The notes under the pieces were generated by a model. The model saw only the letters and a program-made list of their open reading frames with translations. It had not been told where the DNA came from and searched no databases. From contig OENT01000066.1 of assembly GCA_900239685.1 (NCBI GenBank), forward strand, positions 185,718 through 249,717: 64,000 nt of DNA, in the 5' to 3' direction. The translations under genes and the position numbers were made by a program. This document shows, in pieces, positions 1-14,015 of this stretch (its first letter is position 1; each line of letters opens with the position of its first letter). This stretch comes from Rotaria macrura (Eukaryota; Rotifera; Eurotatoria; Philodinida; Philodinidae).

Positions 1-3000
1 TGGGTGTACAAGAAAGAGAACAACTATATTCGCATGTGTACAAGAGCATAATCTAAGTTGATCTTTCTTGCTTTATTTACTTATAATTAAATTTTGCTTG
101 TTTTTGGAAAAAAATTTCATCCATTATGGTTAGTTTTGTCTTATATGATGGATGTGTTTTGATTGATTTCATGTAAATCAAACGATGTTTGTTTTTCTTA
201 TTAAATTCATGCTGGATCTACAACAACTTGTGTTACATTTGTAACTAATGCTCATAGAATTCTCAAATTAAACGTTTTGTCCATGGTCAATCTTCAAATA
301 GACTAAGTTTATGTTGCTTCCATATTGGAGTCGAGGTTACATACGCATGATTACTCATACTGAATTGACATTTTTGAAGAGAAAAGAAGATATTCAATAT
401 CGAATAGATTGGGTTCAAGCATTACATAAGTACATAATTACAATTTTTTAGTAACTTGTACCGAAAAAATAATTCAATGACGTATCGTATACATATATGT
501 CACTAGACATGAATGTATCATTCATTCGATTTGATATTGCACAAAACTTGTTCAAGAAATCGAACAGTATAAAATTCATTTCGATCAATATCATGCATCA
601 TGATTTCAATAGCAAAAATGGTGTAAATCTTATAAAATAAAATCATAAAATGTACTGAGTTGCTGTTTCATTATCATGAACTCTATCTGAAGCTAGATTT
701 GTTTTTTAATTTGATTCCACTCTTCATTGAATAGTACGACATAGGATGAATGTTCAGGTTAACGATAGATTATATCGACTAGTTTTGAAACATTTCCATA
801 AAAGATTCATGAGCTAGATGTAATTTAAAAAACGAGCAATCAGTATGAATGCCTCTGATAGTTCATTGAAGTGAAATCTACAATATATATGTAAAGCTTA
901 TTCTGTTTCTTTCTTTTTACTCTCTTTGGATTGAAAAATATGGCATCTGATGCATTCTTAATTTTACTTCAAATGTCATTTACAGTAATATCAAGATGGC
1001 GCGATACCTTTGTCAATGGCCTACTTAAAACTTCTACTGAAAATTAGTTTGTATTCTACAATGAAAGATCTAGTTTTAAAATAAGTCACTGTCTAATTTC
1101 GAATCAGTCAAAACTAAATTTTATCGAAAATTTTCGCCAATGATTAAAACGAATTCTTATCGTATGTCTTTCAATGCACTCTGTCGTTGTTGTTTGTCTC
1201 AAAGATTATAGATTAGTTTTCTTCTAAATACTACATACGATGAAAATTACTTTCAATCAATGAAATTATGATTCGATAGAGTTTTTCTGGAAGATTATGA
1301 CTTTCATATTCACTACGTTTTCTGTTTACATTTCAATGACCAACACGCTTGAAAGCAGCATCTAGTTTGTGATTTCTTTCTATTATATCAATACTAGATG
1401 CGTTTGCCAAAGAGCCAATCCAAATTTTCGAAATACATGTTTTATTTTCTCTAGTGGTAAATGTGATATTTAGATTTCCTAAGTTTCACTTAAAACAGGT
1501 TTTGCGTTAATATGATGGTTCAAATACGAAAAGTATTCTAAAAATGAATCTATCGTGGATAACATTGGATTAAGTTCAGTAAAATGAATGCAAATATGTT
1601 TTTATGTTTCCTTTTGTTATCGTTAGATTTTCATACGGAATTTCAAACGATACACTGTAGAGTAAAATCTATTTCCAATGATGAAGATCAAGCCAAAAAA
1701 TATTCTTGTATCATATATTTTGAAATGATTGATCGTTGAGAAGAATAATACAAGACCTAGATATATATTTACTATGACAATCAACATCTTCACAGAAGTC
1801 AATATAATATAAATTCTAAGCGACAATAACGACAAGATGATATGGAAGACATTTTTCACATGTGCAATATTTGTGAACATTATCTAGACGACTATACGTA
1901 GTACTTTTTCTTTCTTTCTTTTTTTGAGCAATTGATTTACATAAAGATTTATATATCACATTTTCTTTATGAAAATGCACCTGCGAATATATAGAAGAAA
2001 CCAGCGTTGAAGTTTTAATTCAAATATTGCATAGTATTGAACTGAAAAATTCATTTCAGAAACAAAAACTATCCAGAAGATGTCTAGAACCGTGCAGATA
2101 TCATAGTATGTAAGTAAACACAAGTTGCAATAAAACGAGAGTGGAACCAATTCTTGCAGAGTCGAATTTTATGCCATTTTTTTTGTAAAGATAAGATTAT
2201 ACTACGCCATTTAAAGGTGCTTGCAATTGTGAATGAAACATTCAATTGTTCGAATGAGATTTTTAATACATTTACAATAGTTCACACTTAAATTCAAGTG
2301 TCAAGTTTAAGCTTACAGGATTGACTAGGAGTAAGATGTTGTGGGTTCCTTGGTATTGGTCAGACTGGTATATGAGCTTTTCTTCTATACTCTTTCTGTT
2401 CGTCATAGATGTGTGTGACCTTCTATTCGGCCTGCTTGTTGTTTTATATTATTCTTTCTGTCATATACATATAAGAGTTTCATTTATTTTTTTCAACGAC
2501 GTCGCTCGATAATATTTTTGTTTGTATCTTGTATGATTATTTCAAACATGACGTATTGTTCATTATCCTATTTATATAACTGTTATTATTCTGGAATAAA
2601 GGAAATTAGTATGTAGTAGTATGAAATCATCGATTCTTCTGTGGCTGATTGAACTCAGGTAAAGTTCTAAAATAAAAGAAATTGAAACTGTATTCATTGT
2701 GATTCATTTTTCTTCGATTGAGAAAAGTGCACTTGAATCACAACAAACATTCTCTCAAGTATTATGATATGCCAACCATACCCATCAATATAATGCATGT
2801 GACGAGATCAAATTATGAGCTCTCTTTTTGTTTTGTTATGGCTTCCTCCTTTCCTTTCTTAAGAATCCCATGCTGTCGCTTGCATAACATATATATGGTA
2901 TACTACAAGTTATCGGGCTATTTTTTTTACAGTCATCCACTTGGACACTGTTTGCAATATTTTTCATTTTTCTTTTGTCATACATAATCATCTGATAATA

Positions 3001-4197
3001 CGATCGTTCTGATTTTTGCATTCAATGTAAGTTCATATTTCAGTAAAAATATTGGATGTGCAAATCTGAAAAAGACTTTCCAAGAAAAATTCAGACAATA
3101 AAATTTTCCCACTTTGAAAAAAGTACCCATGGTCGTTGTTCAAATGATTTTAGATTGATGGGAAGAAAAACATAACACAGTAGTATTCGATTTTCGAATT
3201 CAACAGAATGTAATTAAGATTTTTCGTTTTTGTGAAAATCAATTTTTAAAAAATTCAAACAGATTGACGGTTAATCCTTATCTAGTTGAATTAATCTATG
3301 TATATTAAAAATCTTCAATCTTTTACTTAGCATCATCTAATAAGAATTCTAGGACGACATTCGAAAACGAAACGTCCATGTCTCACAGTAAAACAATTAG
3401 ATACGAGAATGGCATCTACATGAAAGACAGCGATAATACATGTGCAGAACAATTGTTATTTTTATATAGGTCACATGATTTGATGTGCTAATCGAATCTT
3501 CAATCATAGACTGTCAGAGTGTGAACCCTGCAACAAAATGTATCTAGTCTTTTTCTTTTTGTGTACTTACTTAACTATATAAAGTTAATGGTACAACAAT
3601 GTCATTTGTAATTGTCTCTGCACATTGCATAAAGAGAAACAACTAGTTAATAAATGAACACATGTAAGTTACTAAAAGTAAAGTGATTTGCACTAAATGA
3701 AAGAACTCATAAGACAATATGTGAACGTGTGATTAATGTTTGAATAAATCGATATTTGAATTTTCTGATAAAGACTTGAAATTAGATTTCTTTCTCGATG
3801 TTTCGGAAAATTCCAGTGATAAATTCTTGCTCAGCAGTTTCTGTATCAACCAGGAGTGGCACTGTATCTTGAATTGACCTTAAAAAAGTAACTGAAGTAA
3901 AGATAAAGCTATGAAAATTATTTTTACATAAGTATTAATTCGTTTTTTCGATGATGAAACTTCAGACACATTGTGAAAACATGAATGATTCGTAATTTCG
4001 GCTGTGTGGAAATAAGACGTTTTACAATAATTTGAAAGATTTCAACTTTAGTTTTCTCTCTGTTTGAAGCTAGAATCGGTAGCTCTCCTTTTCTTCTAAA
4101 TTATGGAGCAGAAACTTTGCTTTCTTTTCTTTTCTACGAGTAAAACGAACGTGAGAGTCTCACAATTGAATAAAAACAATTAAAAAATATAACGTTT
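1..4197. other. Gene-poor AT-rich region
   Basis: I see no supported gene here. The open frames are short, lack family resemblance and start mostly from non-ATG codons. Composition is uniformly AT-rich with ordinary poly-A and poly-T runs. No hairpin element, RNA gene or long repeat was recognised by eye. A pyrimidine-rich tract ending in AG at 4139-4140 near the right edge may be the splice acceptor of the FkbM gene that follows. Confidence 0.5.
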
Positions 4198-5260
4198 ATG
4201 TTCTATAGTTATCATCACGGTTTTCCTCTATTACTGCTTGGATTCATGCAAACCTCACGAATACTCATATTGATATTGATCATTGGATTGCTACTCGGAC
4301 TTTACTATTTGTCATCTAGTTCGTCACAAGTCGTATCCACCATTATCAAATCCCCAACATTGATATACAAAGTAATAGCAATGAATGATCGTCAACCGTC
4401 ATACAAACTTGTAACACTTACTGGTCTTAAACCTTATGCTGATGGTGATCGCGCACAAGCAGCAGTAGTCGAACACATACAATTAGTAAAAACTTGTAAA
4501 AAAGATCCATCACTTATTGTTGTCGATGTTGGAGCATATCTCGGTAATCTTGATAAAAAATATCTAAACATATATATTACTAAAAACAAAAAGGATCTCG
4601 AGTAAACACTTATTTCTATTCATAGGAGACTTTGGATTGTATGCAGCAGCATGCGGCTGCGAAGTATATTTATTTGAAGTACAACCGAAAATGATCGATC
4701 TTATTCAAACAACAATATTAGTGAATAATTTTTCCACGTCTCGTGCCCGTGTCATAAATAAAGCTGTTAGTGATTTATCATCTAATTCTCAACTAACATT
4801 TCAGGAAGATGGTGGAGATACAAAACAAACGAATGGATCGTTAAATATATCAACCGTTCGTCTTGATGATGTCGCATGGCCACCGAATTCGACAATACTT
4901 CTATTAAAAATTGATGTTGAAGGATTCGAACTGAGTGCTCTTCGTTCAGCAGAAAAATTATTTCATGAAAAACGTATTCACCATCTTATCTTTGAATATT
5001 CAGCCTATTGGACTGAACGATCAATACAGAAAGATCTATTACCATTCGTTGAAAACAAACTTGGTTGTAAGAAACTGTATGCGTTGCATCGAACAGGAAA
5101 AGATATCTATGGTCCCTTAAATCGAACCGTACTCGATAACTTCTATGATAATCACTATAAAAAACATTTACAAACAGATATCTACGCTACGTTCATCGAT
5201 ACAGATATTAATACTGCTATAAAGTCAAAACCATACGATCCGATATCCTCATTCGCATAG
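4198..5260 (+). CDS. FkbM-family methyltransferase, membrane-anchored (2 exons)
   Basis: Two exons, 4198-4543 and 4626-5260, join across an 82-nt GT-AG intron in phase 1 and give about 326 residues. The N-terminus has a hydrophobic segment at about residues 22-40, so the protein is likely a type II membrane protein facing the secretory lumen. The SAM-binding motif I (VDVGAYLGDFGLYAA) is created only by the splice, which confirms the intron. The later motif LKIDVEGFELSALR is typical of the FkbM methyltransferase family (SAM-dependent O-methylation, often of sugars or glycans). Upstream of the ATG a long pyrimidine tract ends in AG at 4139-4140, 57 nt away. The substrate cannot be told from the sequence. 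FkbM-type genes are common in bacteria and, from general knowledge, expanded in bdelloid rotifers. Confidence 0.85.
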
Positions 5261-7062
5261 ATGAAGTCATTTGTTGTTTTTTTTCACTAATAGACATATG
5301 GATATATGAATTTTGTATTGTACAAGCGAATTCTTAGACTATTTTTCCTTTGAATTCATCATTTTAAAGTTACATTATGTCATCATTATCAAAACGTGAT
5401 TTGATTAACATTTTTTGTCTGCCATCCCAATCGATGTATGCACGAAGTCAGAATTCTATAGTAAAAGATTGTCGCAGATTTGATCACTTTCTTAAAAGAG
5501 TTGGAACCTTTAGCGTCGTAGCAGTTAACTTTTGTGGATTAGAACGATTCGTCTTATGTTTTCTGCCCTTTAAATAATATTTTCAATAAGAAGCTCGCAC
5601 AATCGATTCATGTTTTCAAGCAGTCGCATTCTTTTATCAGTACTTGAAGTCACTGATACTCAATACTGTATAGTTAATTGAAATCTATCGAAAACCATGA
5701 ATAAATATGTTGTACGAAACGAAACGAAATGTAATTCTTTGCAATCAAATATTATGAGAAGAATCTTTGTGGGGATTACTGAAAATCGATCAAATTTCAA
5801 ATAAAACTGCTCCTTATGGAGCTTATATATATATATATATATATATTTAATTTGATTCATTTAATGCAGAAAGAAAAACGCAAGTAGAACCACTCCGAAT
5901 TTGCCAATGACATATCGAAAAATTTCGAGAGTGTACCACCGTGTGACATCGATTCAATACACAAGCCATCCTTGGATTTACAAGCAGTTGTATAATATCA
6001 TTCTAGCATCATGTTATGTTTCGAAAAGAGAATTACGAAATTCTTACAATAAACTACTGTTAAGCTTGGTTGAAAAGTATTCTCATACATTCATTCTTAT
6101 TCGAAAGTTTTGTTTATTTTGAAAACAAAATAGTATGCATTGAACACATCACGTATCTCATGATTAAAAAATCAATCGACGAAATCAGTAGTGAATATCT
6201 TGTATTTGAATCAAGATCTTGTCGAACCGATCGAATGACGTAGAATTACTTTCTTGGCATGAAGTGAGAATACTTTGTATGCTAATAAACTGTATGTGCT
6301 AAATCAAATGAATACAGATCGAAAACGTTTTCGTTCGATGAAATCAAGATATTTACAGTCTCATTAAACTATTGATATGCGTACTAGTTTTTTCAGCCTC
6401 TTAAATTAGAACATCTCGTTTAGAAAAACGAACACACAGATTAACTTCGATTAATCACTTGAAACTTTTCTAGTCGATTGACGAACTATAGTTTTTAGTA
6501 CGTAATTCGACACATTTTATCACCAAAAACAAGCCATAGTTTATTACGGATCGTGTTTTTGGTAATTTGAAACACATTAATTTCAAAACATTATTTCATA
6601 TGTCTTTCATATCTCGAACTTGATCATTTTGAATTTTTCATTCAAAGACTCTTCAATGGATTCTGTACAAATATTGCATCGATGACTTTATTGGGAAATG
6701 TAATAGTATTGCATCCTGTGAAAAATTCTGCGAAGTATCGAAATGAAGAAAATATTGAATGCATTCTCTTCAACAAGGCCACATATATTCTTCCGATTAA
6801 TTTCGCTATTAAGACAACACATTTTCTAGATAGCCTTTTCATCCTCTCAATGATGCTTTATTTCTATTTGTAGAACACACATCTTATCAATCTAAATATT
6901 TAAATGAAAGATTAACTATTTCTCAACGAGATAGCAAATAACAATAAATAATTGTTCTTCTACAAAATTTAGCAAGATTCTTATTACGCATGATAAATGG
7001 GAATAAAATTTTGAGACATTAGTTTTTGATAATATTTAAAAAAACGAGTTTTCTTGTTCGCC
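5261..7062. other. Intergenic region, no supported gene
   Basis: No convincing gene. A 66-codon ATG frame at 5377-5577, just downstream of the methyltransferase, has no recognisable family and no splice context. A TA dinucleotide microsatellite lies at about 5824-5847. Other short frames look like chance. Confidence 0.45.
5824..5847. repeat. TA microsatellite
   Basis: An uninterrupted TA dinucleotide run of about 12 units, seen directly in the sequence. Confidence 0.8.
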
Positions 7063-7370
7063 GAAGGCGATTATAAGGTTTTGACCCAAAGGCGGCATAT
7101 ATGTAGTTTTATGGAGGAAGAATTTCTCTATCCAGCAGCATATATACATTCTTCAGTTCTGTTGTGCGCCGATAATTTCGAAAATTATCGCCATATTTGT
7201 TGTAGTGTACAATGGAAGGCACCGAATGTGGCGCCATCTATAGAAATCCTCGGTGCACAACAAAACTTTATAATATATGTGCCGTTGGGTAGAGGAAGTC
7301 TTCCTCTTTTAGTATAAGTATATCCTGCTTTTTGGTCAAAAACTGGTATGAAACTTATTATCGCCTTTTC
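7063..7370. mobile_element. MITE-like palindromic repeat
   Basis: The two ends are inverted copies. The left end begins GAAGGCGATTATAAG and continues GTTTTGACCCAAA; the right end read on the other strand begins GAAAAGGCGATAATAAG and continues, after about 10 extra bases, GTTTTTGACCAAAA. A second nested inverted pair lies inside (TGTTGTGCGCCGA near 7157 against TGTTGTGCACCGA on the opposite strand near 7265). The whole 308-bp unit can fold into one long imperfect hairpin, as non-autonomous DNA transposons (MITEs) do. No transposase frame is present, and the 87-codon frame across it has no ATG and no family. No clear target-site duplication was found, so the outer limits are approximate. Confidence 0.6.
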
Positions 7371-10257
7371 ACATAAAACCTAAAACAGTAGACTGATTTA
7401 TAACTTATCCTATTTTTGTTTTTACTTGATGCTGATATTTTCTACAGTCTCTACTAAATATGATCGATGATAATTTCTCCAATGAAAAAATCAATAGGTT
7501 TCTTTTACAGAGCATGCATTCAACCAACGATCTCTCAATAGTAGAATGAGTCTGATTGAGTTCAATAAATAGAAGAACTAACGATCAGTCTTCTTCCAAA
7601 GAAGAAGAACCTCACACAAAACTAGTGATTGATTATGCATTATATTACAGTCGGTAACATAATCAAATTTGCAATGGAATATTTTTTCTTTCATGAGCTT
7701 AGATTATCGTAGTTTAACCGCATCAAATTTTAAAGACAGATTACTACGAAAATATTTACTCGTTTGAATTTATGAGAGCTTATCTTATTAAAGTCGAAAG
7801 TTCTAAATAGGAATGCATAAGTATTGGAAAGTTATTTGCTATTGACAGATAGCACCTAGTAGATTCATTTGATTTCTTTTTTCAGCTGATGTTCTATCAA
7901 CTTGTATTCAATTTTTTATGCGAACTATTTCTACTTTCTCTTGTCTTTCAATGAAAATCGAAAATTGCTAATATGTCTTGCGTTCGCCTTGTTCAGTTGA
8001 TAAGGGAATTGTATCTAAATTGGACGTTAGTACTAATAGATATCTATACAGAATTCAATTATCAGCAATTCGAATGATCTTCATTCTTATTTATTAAATC
8101 GATTAATTTGATCGAATTTCTTTGCACCAATTAGTACAAGTAGAGGAAAGAAATAAAATTATGTTCTACAAGAATGAAAATATTTTACAGTGTTTCAATC
8201 ATCATCTTTCTATGAAATATGTATAACACTACGACTCATCGTTTGACGTCCTTCATTTCGTTCTCAATCTTGATTATATGGTAATAAATTTCGGTTTACT
8301 AATACCTATGAACTTCAACTAGATTTTAAAATGAAAACTGTTCAATACACGTTGTATAGATATACGAATACATAAATATCATCCATAGAATGACGACATG
8401 ATTCTTTTTATTGTCGGATAATAGATATGAATCGTGTAAGAGAATGACGAGAACATTTATCATTTCGATAGATTCTAAAGCGAAGATAGAATAGACTATT
8501 GACAAACGATTAACCATGCTTAAAAATATTTCATTCAAAAAATTTCAAGTTTTTTGCAAAGTAATAACTCCCTTTTATGAAATATATAAAGGGTCTTAAC
8601 AAAAAAAAATGAATTGTTTTGTGTATATGTCTGCTAGACAGGAAAATGAAAATAATAGAAAACAGTAAAGTATCACATTTTTTATTGATTCATTTGTGAA
8701 GATTACGACAATTACATATGTGATGAATAATTAAATTTTACAGATGATTGTAGACGTTAGTCAACGTATCTACCTAAAAATAGTGAAGTTAGTTACAACA
8801 AGATTTATTATCTTACTATATGTACAACATGAGATTTATACGTGGAAATGGTGACTACAATCTTTTTCAATCAATCAAAAGTTTACGCCGCTTTTCATAA
8901 AACGGATTCGGTCAATCGTTAGATAGATGTTACTTGCTTGTGTAATATCTTGACAATATGTATGGATTTTATTTTCTATATTGTTCTTGTTTTAGAACAA
9001 TATCAGGGTAGATTTTTTGCAATATATTATTTCCAAGAAAAAGTACATTACACTGAAATGAATGATTGAAAACTGGTTAACGAAACACAAATTCAATTTT
9101 TATCTAAACACACGCTAAACAATTCAGAGTTATAGAAGATTCATTTCTCCACATTATTTCTTTATAATTGTCGGTAATTATAGTTTTAAATAGGCCACAG
9201 ATTGCAATTGATTGTGATATAGTCTTGTTTTCGGCCTACACGATGCTATGACTAATGATTCAACTCGATGTAAATTATATGGAACGGTAGATTAATAGGG
9301 AATTTTGTTTTCATTCGTATTAGAGACTTGATAGATCGCCTGATTTGTTTCTACTTTATCTTACAAAGTCACATTAGATTTTAATATTAATTACTTGAAT
9401 GAATAGAGATTTCTCGTACAAAACGCATTTACTTTTAAGAGAAAAATCCACGATGAAAACAAACTATGAAGATTTGTTATATCACCGGTGTCGTCATTTT
9501 ATTGATTTTTAAAAACGCAGTGTAAACGAAAGAATAACAGCGGAGAAGAAAGAAATCATCTAAACACATGTTGATTAAAACAATGTGAGTTTAGAGATTA
9601 TGATTAGGTCGTCTGATATCTTCATTGGAACAACATCGGAATGATAGTTTCACCTCCATTATTTTTCAAGATAAGCCAAATATGATTCACATCTTTTCTA
9701 AGTAAGCATCCATTGGGTATGGTTTATTAATTTCAAATGTTGATTGAATGGTACTCATTGTATCTTAACACAATTGTGTGAAATAGTTTAGAAGAATGTG
9801 ACTGATACTTTTTTGTCCAGTCAAAAGATTTTCATTAGTAGTACTAATGATTACTTTGCTAGAAATAGAGACACTTGAATTTGTTCTGTTTTTTTTTATT
9901 GCAGAAATGCTAGGCTATAAAGAATGCTAATTTTTGTAAATAATTCACTTTTTCCAACTCGATTAAAGAAGCTCGAATGTATGATCATAAAATTTCAACT
10001 GATTCTTCCTGAATGAAACGATAATTTTACATGTGAAATCATATGAGGCTGATTGTTCATTATAGCTGTTGGCATTAGCCGATCAAAGTGTACTTATCTG
10101 ACAATTTCAATTTGGACAGTGGCTTAAAAACTATCTATCACATGTTTAATGTTATAGTGAAAGAACTTTAGTAGTATTCTGAGCCGATGATGCACGAAAA
10201 TCATTGAAAGTATGCATGCAGATATTAATATCTGAATTAGTTTATCATTTATTAGAT
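7371..10257. other. Intergenic region, nothing recognised
   Basis: About 2.9 kb of AT-rich sequence without a supported open frame, tandem repeat or RNA gene that I could recognise. Confidence 0.45.
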
Positions 10258-11160
10258 TCATCTTTTCTTTTTTGAGAGACTTATCAGTTCATTCGTATAT
10301 CTTTGTTCATCTTCGAGACTAAATACGTCAAATAAAATCAAAGCTAATCTTGTATTTGATTTTCGTTGTTGAAACCAGTTTATGACTGTTTCAACTGCAA
10401 TGTGACATGCATGATCAGGAGGAAACGCAAATAATCCTGTCGAAATACAACAAAATGCGATTGATTTTATTGTACCGATTTCGGCTGCCAAGTTTAAACA
10501 TGCTTCATAACAAGAAGCTAATGCTTGAGCATCGTTTTGTGTTACATGTGAACCCCGACGTAATTCCGGACCAACAGTATGTAGAACGTATTTCGACGGA
10601 AGATTATAGCCGATAGTAATTTTTGCGTGACCAACGGGCTCCGATTCTCGTTGTTTCGCCATTATTGTGTAGCAATCATCACGTAAACGTGGACCAGCGG
10701 TTGCATGAATGACATTATCAATGCATAGATGTGTTGGCTGAAAACATCCGAGTAGACCCTCATTCCCTGCATTAACAATAGCATCAATAATAAGAGTAGT
10801 GATATCACCTCGCCAAACACGAACAAAAGGAAATGACGGTACTAAAATAGGTAGCGTTATGGCTTGTGTAAGAGTTCTCATATGATCTTTTTCATAAGTG
10901 AGCATCTGATCGATTAAATCATAAATCGAAGTTGGATAGCGATTCATTGGATCGGGATCACGTATTGTAAGTACATGACGAATGAAAGATCTTTGTTCTT
11001 CAACAGACATATGTGGTAAAGAATGTCTAGATCCACCCAGGTATTCAACAATTTGACGAACAATATCATTGTAATTTATATGTGTATTTGTTGTTTTGAA
11101 GGATATTGGCTGAAGATTGATCAATGAATAGTAATCTTTTAGTGCCAATACTCGAGACAT
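10258..11160 (-). CDS. Zinc-type macrodomain ADP-ribosyl hydrolase (single exon)
   Basis: A single-exon frame of 300 residues from an ATG at 11160. The C-terminal two thirds form a macrodomain: GDI at 118-120, DAIVNAGN at 126-133, and the ribose/phosphate loop CISTGLFAFP at 238-247. Between them GCFQPTHLCIDN carries C139, H144 and C146, the arrangement I recall for the zinc-containing macrodomain class best known from bacterial sirtuin-linked operons and some fungi. The helical N-terminal region (about 31-95) also fits that class. The expected role is removal of ADP-ribose from proteins. No intron is visible, unlike its multi-exon animal neighbours, so horizontal acquisition is plausible but unproven. 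A pyrimidine-rich acceptor-like AG lies at 11175-11176 on this strand, 14 nt before the ATG. Confidence 0.85.
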   Translation of the reverse strand: MSRVLALKDYYSLINLQPISFKTTNTHINYNDIVRQIVEYLGGSRHSLPHMSVEEQRSFIRHVLTIRDPDPMNRYPTSIYDLIDQMLTYEKDHMRTLTQAITLPILVPSFPFVRVWRGDITTLIIDAIVNAGNEGLLGCFQPTHLCIDNVIHATAGPRLRDDCYTIMAKQRESEPVGHAKITIGYNLPSKYVLHTVGPELRRGSHVTQNDAQALASCYEACLNLAAEIGTIKSIAFCCISTGLFAFPPDHACHIAVETVINWFQQRKSNTRLALILFDVFSLEDEQRYTNELISLSKKKR

Positions 11161-14015
11161 AATTCTATCTAAGGCTACAAAAGTTTATTTTATAACATGC
11201 TATGTAACTGTTATTTTTATTTTTCTAAAAGCAACATTCCGTCAAACTTACCAGGAAGAAAGAATCATGCAATTGCAGTCAAATATTTTGACTTTGTCGT
11301 AGATGCGTTTTTTTTCTTTTCTGTTCGTCACTGACATAGCATTTTGATGACAAGAAGCCGAAAGAAGTGCTGAGTCATTCAATAAAATATATGTGCATTG
11401 CGAGTTGTGTTGGACGAGAACATTTTACTCCGGTTTCGTCAATTAATAGAGTGGGTATGAAAATTCCTATGGATTTTAAGCCAAAAAGAAGACACGAAAG
11501 AATACCGATTCAAGTAAATATGTGGTTGATATTTCGTGTCTAATCATAGCATATATGATGATATGCACTTTTTTAATAAAAACAAGACAAGTCAGCAATG
11601 ACTTCTTTCATTTACTGAACCAGTAAACATTTTATAGTGATCAACGCTGAAAAACGAAAACGGGTGATAACAGAATAGATAAAATAAATAACATTCTGAA
11701 TAGACAGTTACTATTGGTGATGAGATCATTGCATGTCGACTAATGGCTATTGAATACCCTTATATTATCTGATAGATAAACGATGAAGTGACGGTACACC
11801 TTAATTGTGAACACATCATGTGTTTACCATGCTAGTCCACGTTATACTTAATCCTAGCTTTGTTTAAATTTGTCATCATTTGAAAATACGTAGATTTCTA
11901 TCATACGGAAAGATGATGACATATTCACTCCCTAAGTTGAAAACGATACAGGAAAAGAAATTTGGAAACTTATACAGTCTAGGTTGTACTTACATCGATC
12001 GATTGGGATGTTGTCACTGAATAAAAAGGAAATACTTAGAATTAACAATATCCATGATCTCGTTTTCTAGAACTCTTACCATCTTGTTGATGATTTCGGT
12101 TTTTGACTAATATTGTCCTTTTTCTATTGTAAAGTATTTTTGAGAAGTAGAGAATTCTGAGAAAACGTTCCTCATAATAACGATATCATAATAACGTCGA
12201 AAAACTTGCGACTGAAAACAGCTATACCATTGGCGATTTATTAGTTGGTTTGCATTTCTTTTAACAGATATACAGCGAATTAGACAAGCGGTTTTTGAAA
12301 GAATGGAAATGAATGATAGATAATGTGCATAGCATTAAGAGCGTGTGAAACGTCGAAAATTTGAATAATTTTATCATATCACTTCATTATTACAACGAAT
12401 CCTCATTGTGATTCATTGAAATGTACTCTTTCTCTATCGATTCGCTAAATTGAACAATGTAGAAAGCATCAGAAAGAAATTAGTTTCTGAAATATGAATA
12501 AGTAAATGTTAAATGATACTTGATGAGGATTATATATTCGAATACTTTGACTTACTAGTTCAATTTTGGGATTCACATGAGTCATAATATTATTGTAGTA
12601 TAGTTTTCATTTTCAATCTATGTTATTTGTGTACTATGACTCAACACGAGTAGTACTACGTCTAGATTACTATACAAGATTGTCTTATAGAATAAATTGT
12701 ACTTGAAATTTTTTTTCTACGAAACATGACATTGTATTTTGGGTTACAGACATCGGTAATTAAGTATTTAGAACGGTCTGAATGGGCATAGCTCGAAAAA
12801 TAAGACAGAGAAAGAAGTCAGTGAATATCTTCAGAGGTTTTTCGCGTAGCCGTTCGAACTTCTTCCATGGTTTTGTATATTCATATGAAACCTTCAAAAT
12901 ACAAGTTGTTAGTTTAAACAATTTGTTTTCAAGGATTTCATAAAGATTTATGAAGCCTTCTTGATGTTAGAATAACATGCCATTCTAGTCCATATTTAAT
13001 TCGCTATCATGTGGATTGAGTTTTAAGTTGTAATTACATACGACACTCTTCTAAAACATGTTCTAGCTAGTTTGTCGTGCTATGGTTGTTTGACAGAGGT
13101 TTGAAATGATGTAGATAAAGAAATGTTCATCAAAACACCGAATTCCTGCTGGCAGAGAGTATAATACTAAACGAATTATTATTTCATGATATAAGTAAAA
13201 ATAAAAATCTAACATAAATTGCTTCTAGAATGATTTCATATGTATCTGCAGACAATACTAAACAGACGATGTTGCTCAGGGAAGTATCACTTAGCCCACC
13301 ATCAATTGACACGAGCAAGAAGGTTTAAAAATAGTAATTACCTAGTTTAGCTATTCTCTTTGAATGAATGATCATCATTTGCTTGACACATTGCCTGTAT
13401 CCCGATGATTGTTACATACTTAAGAAAACCAAACTTCGTATTTTTTTAGACACTTTTGCATCATCTTAAAGCGACTATCTGGCAGAATATTTTTGAACAG
13501 AATCGATAAAAGAAAAGTGTCATCTGCATCCATATTTACGCACATATTTCAGCATGAACTTCACCTACTCTATTGTTGATGTTTGATACACATTCATCTA
13601 ACTTTTAAAGTTAAATCGTCATAGCTACGAGATTCGCAAGTTTAATTTACTTATTTGATATTTTTCAAAAAGCAACATATCTTCTATGCAGAATGTCATT
13701 TACTAGTGCCATCTGTAGTGCTTATTTTTTCATTAATAGACGGTTATAATATTTTGTTTTGTTATCTAGATTTTTTACTAGAATTGAATGCACAATAACA
13801 TAGTTGGCTTGATTTTGGCCAGTAAATGGGTGCTTCTAATCTGTTGTCTAAGTAAATAATAGACAGTTTTACACGAGTGTGTAATGGGAATATTTTATCA
13901 AGTAATTTTTTTTCTATCTATGACATTCGTTCGAAACAAAACACTTTCATAATTGACTGAGATAAGTTTTTCTTTCTTTACTCATAATTGATATGTTAGA
14001 TTTATTGTAGATAGG
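11161..14015. other. Intergenic region, nothing recognised
   Basis: About 2.85 kb between the divergently transcribed macrodomain and GNAT genes. No supported coding frame, tandem array or hairpin element was recognised. It must contain the promoters of one or both neighbours, but no core element stands out in this AT-rich background. Confidence 0.45.

Noticed and set aside
5377-5577. 66-codon ATG frame after the FkbM gene
   Set aside because: No recognisable motif and no splice context; probably chance.
7054-7317. 87-codon plus frame
   Set aside because: No ATG start, no family, and it lies within the MITE-like palindrome.
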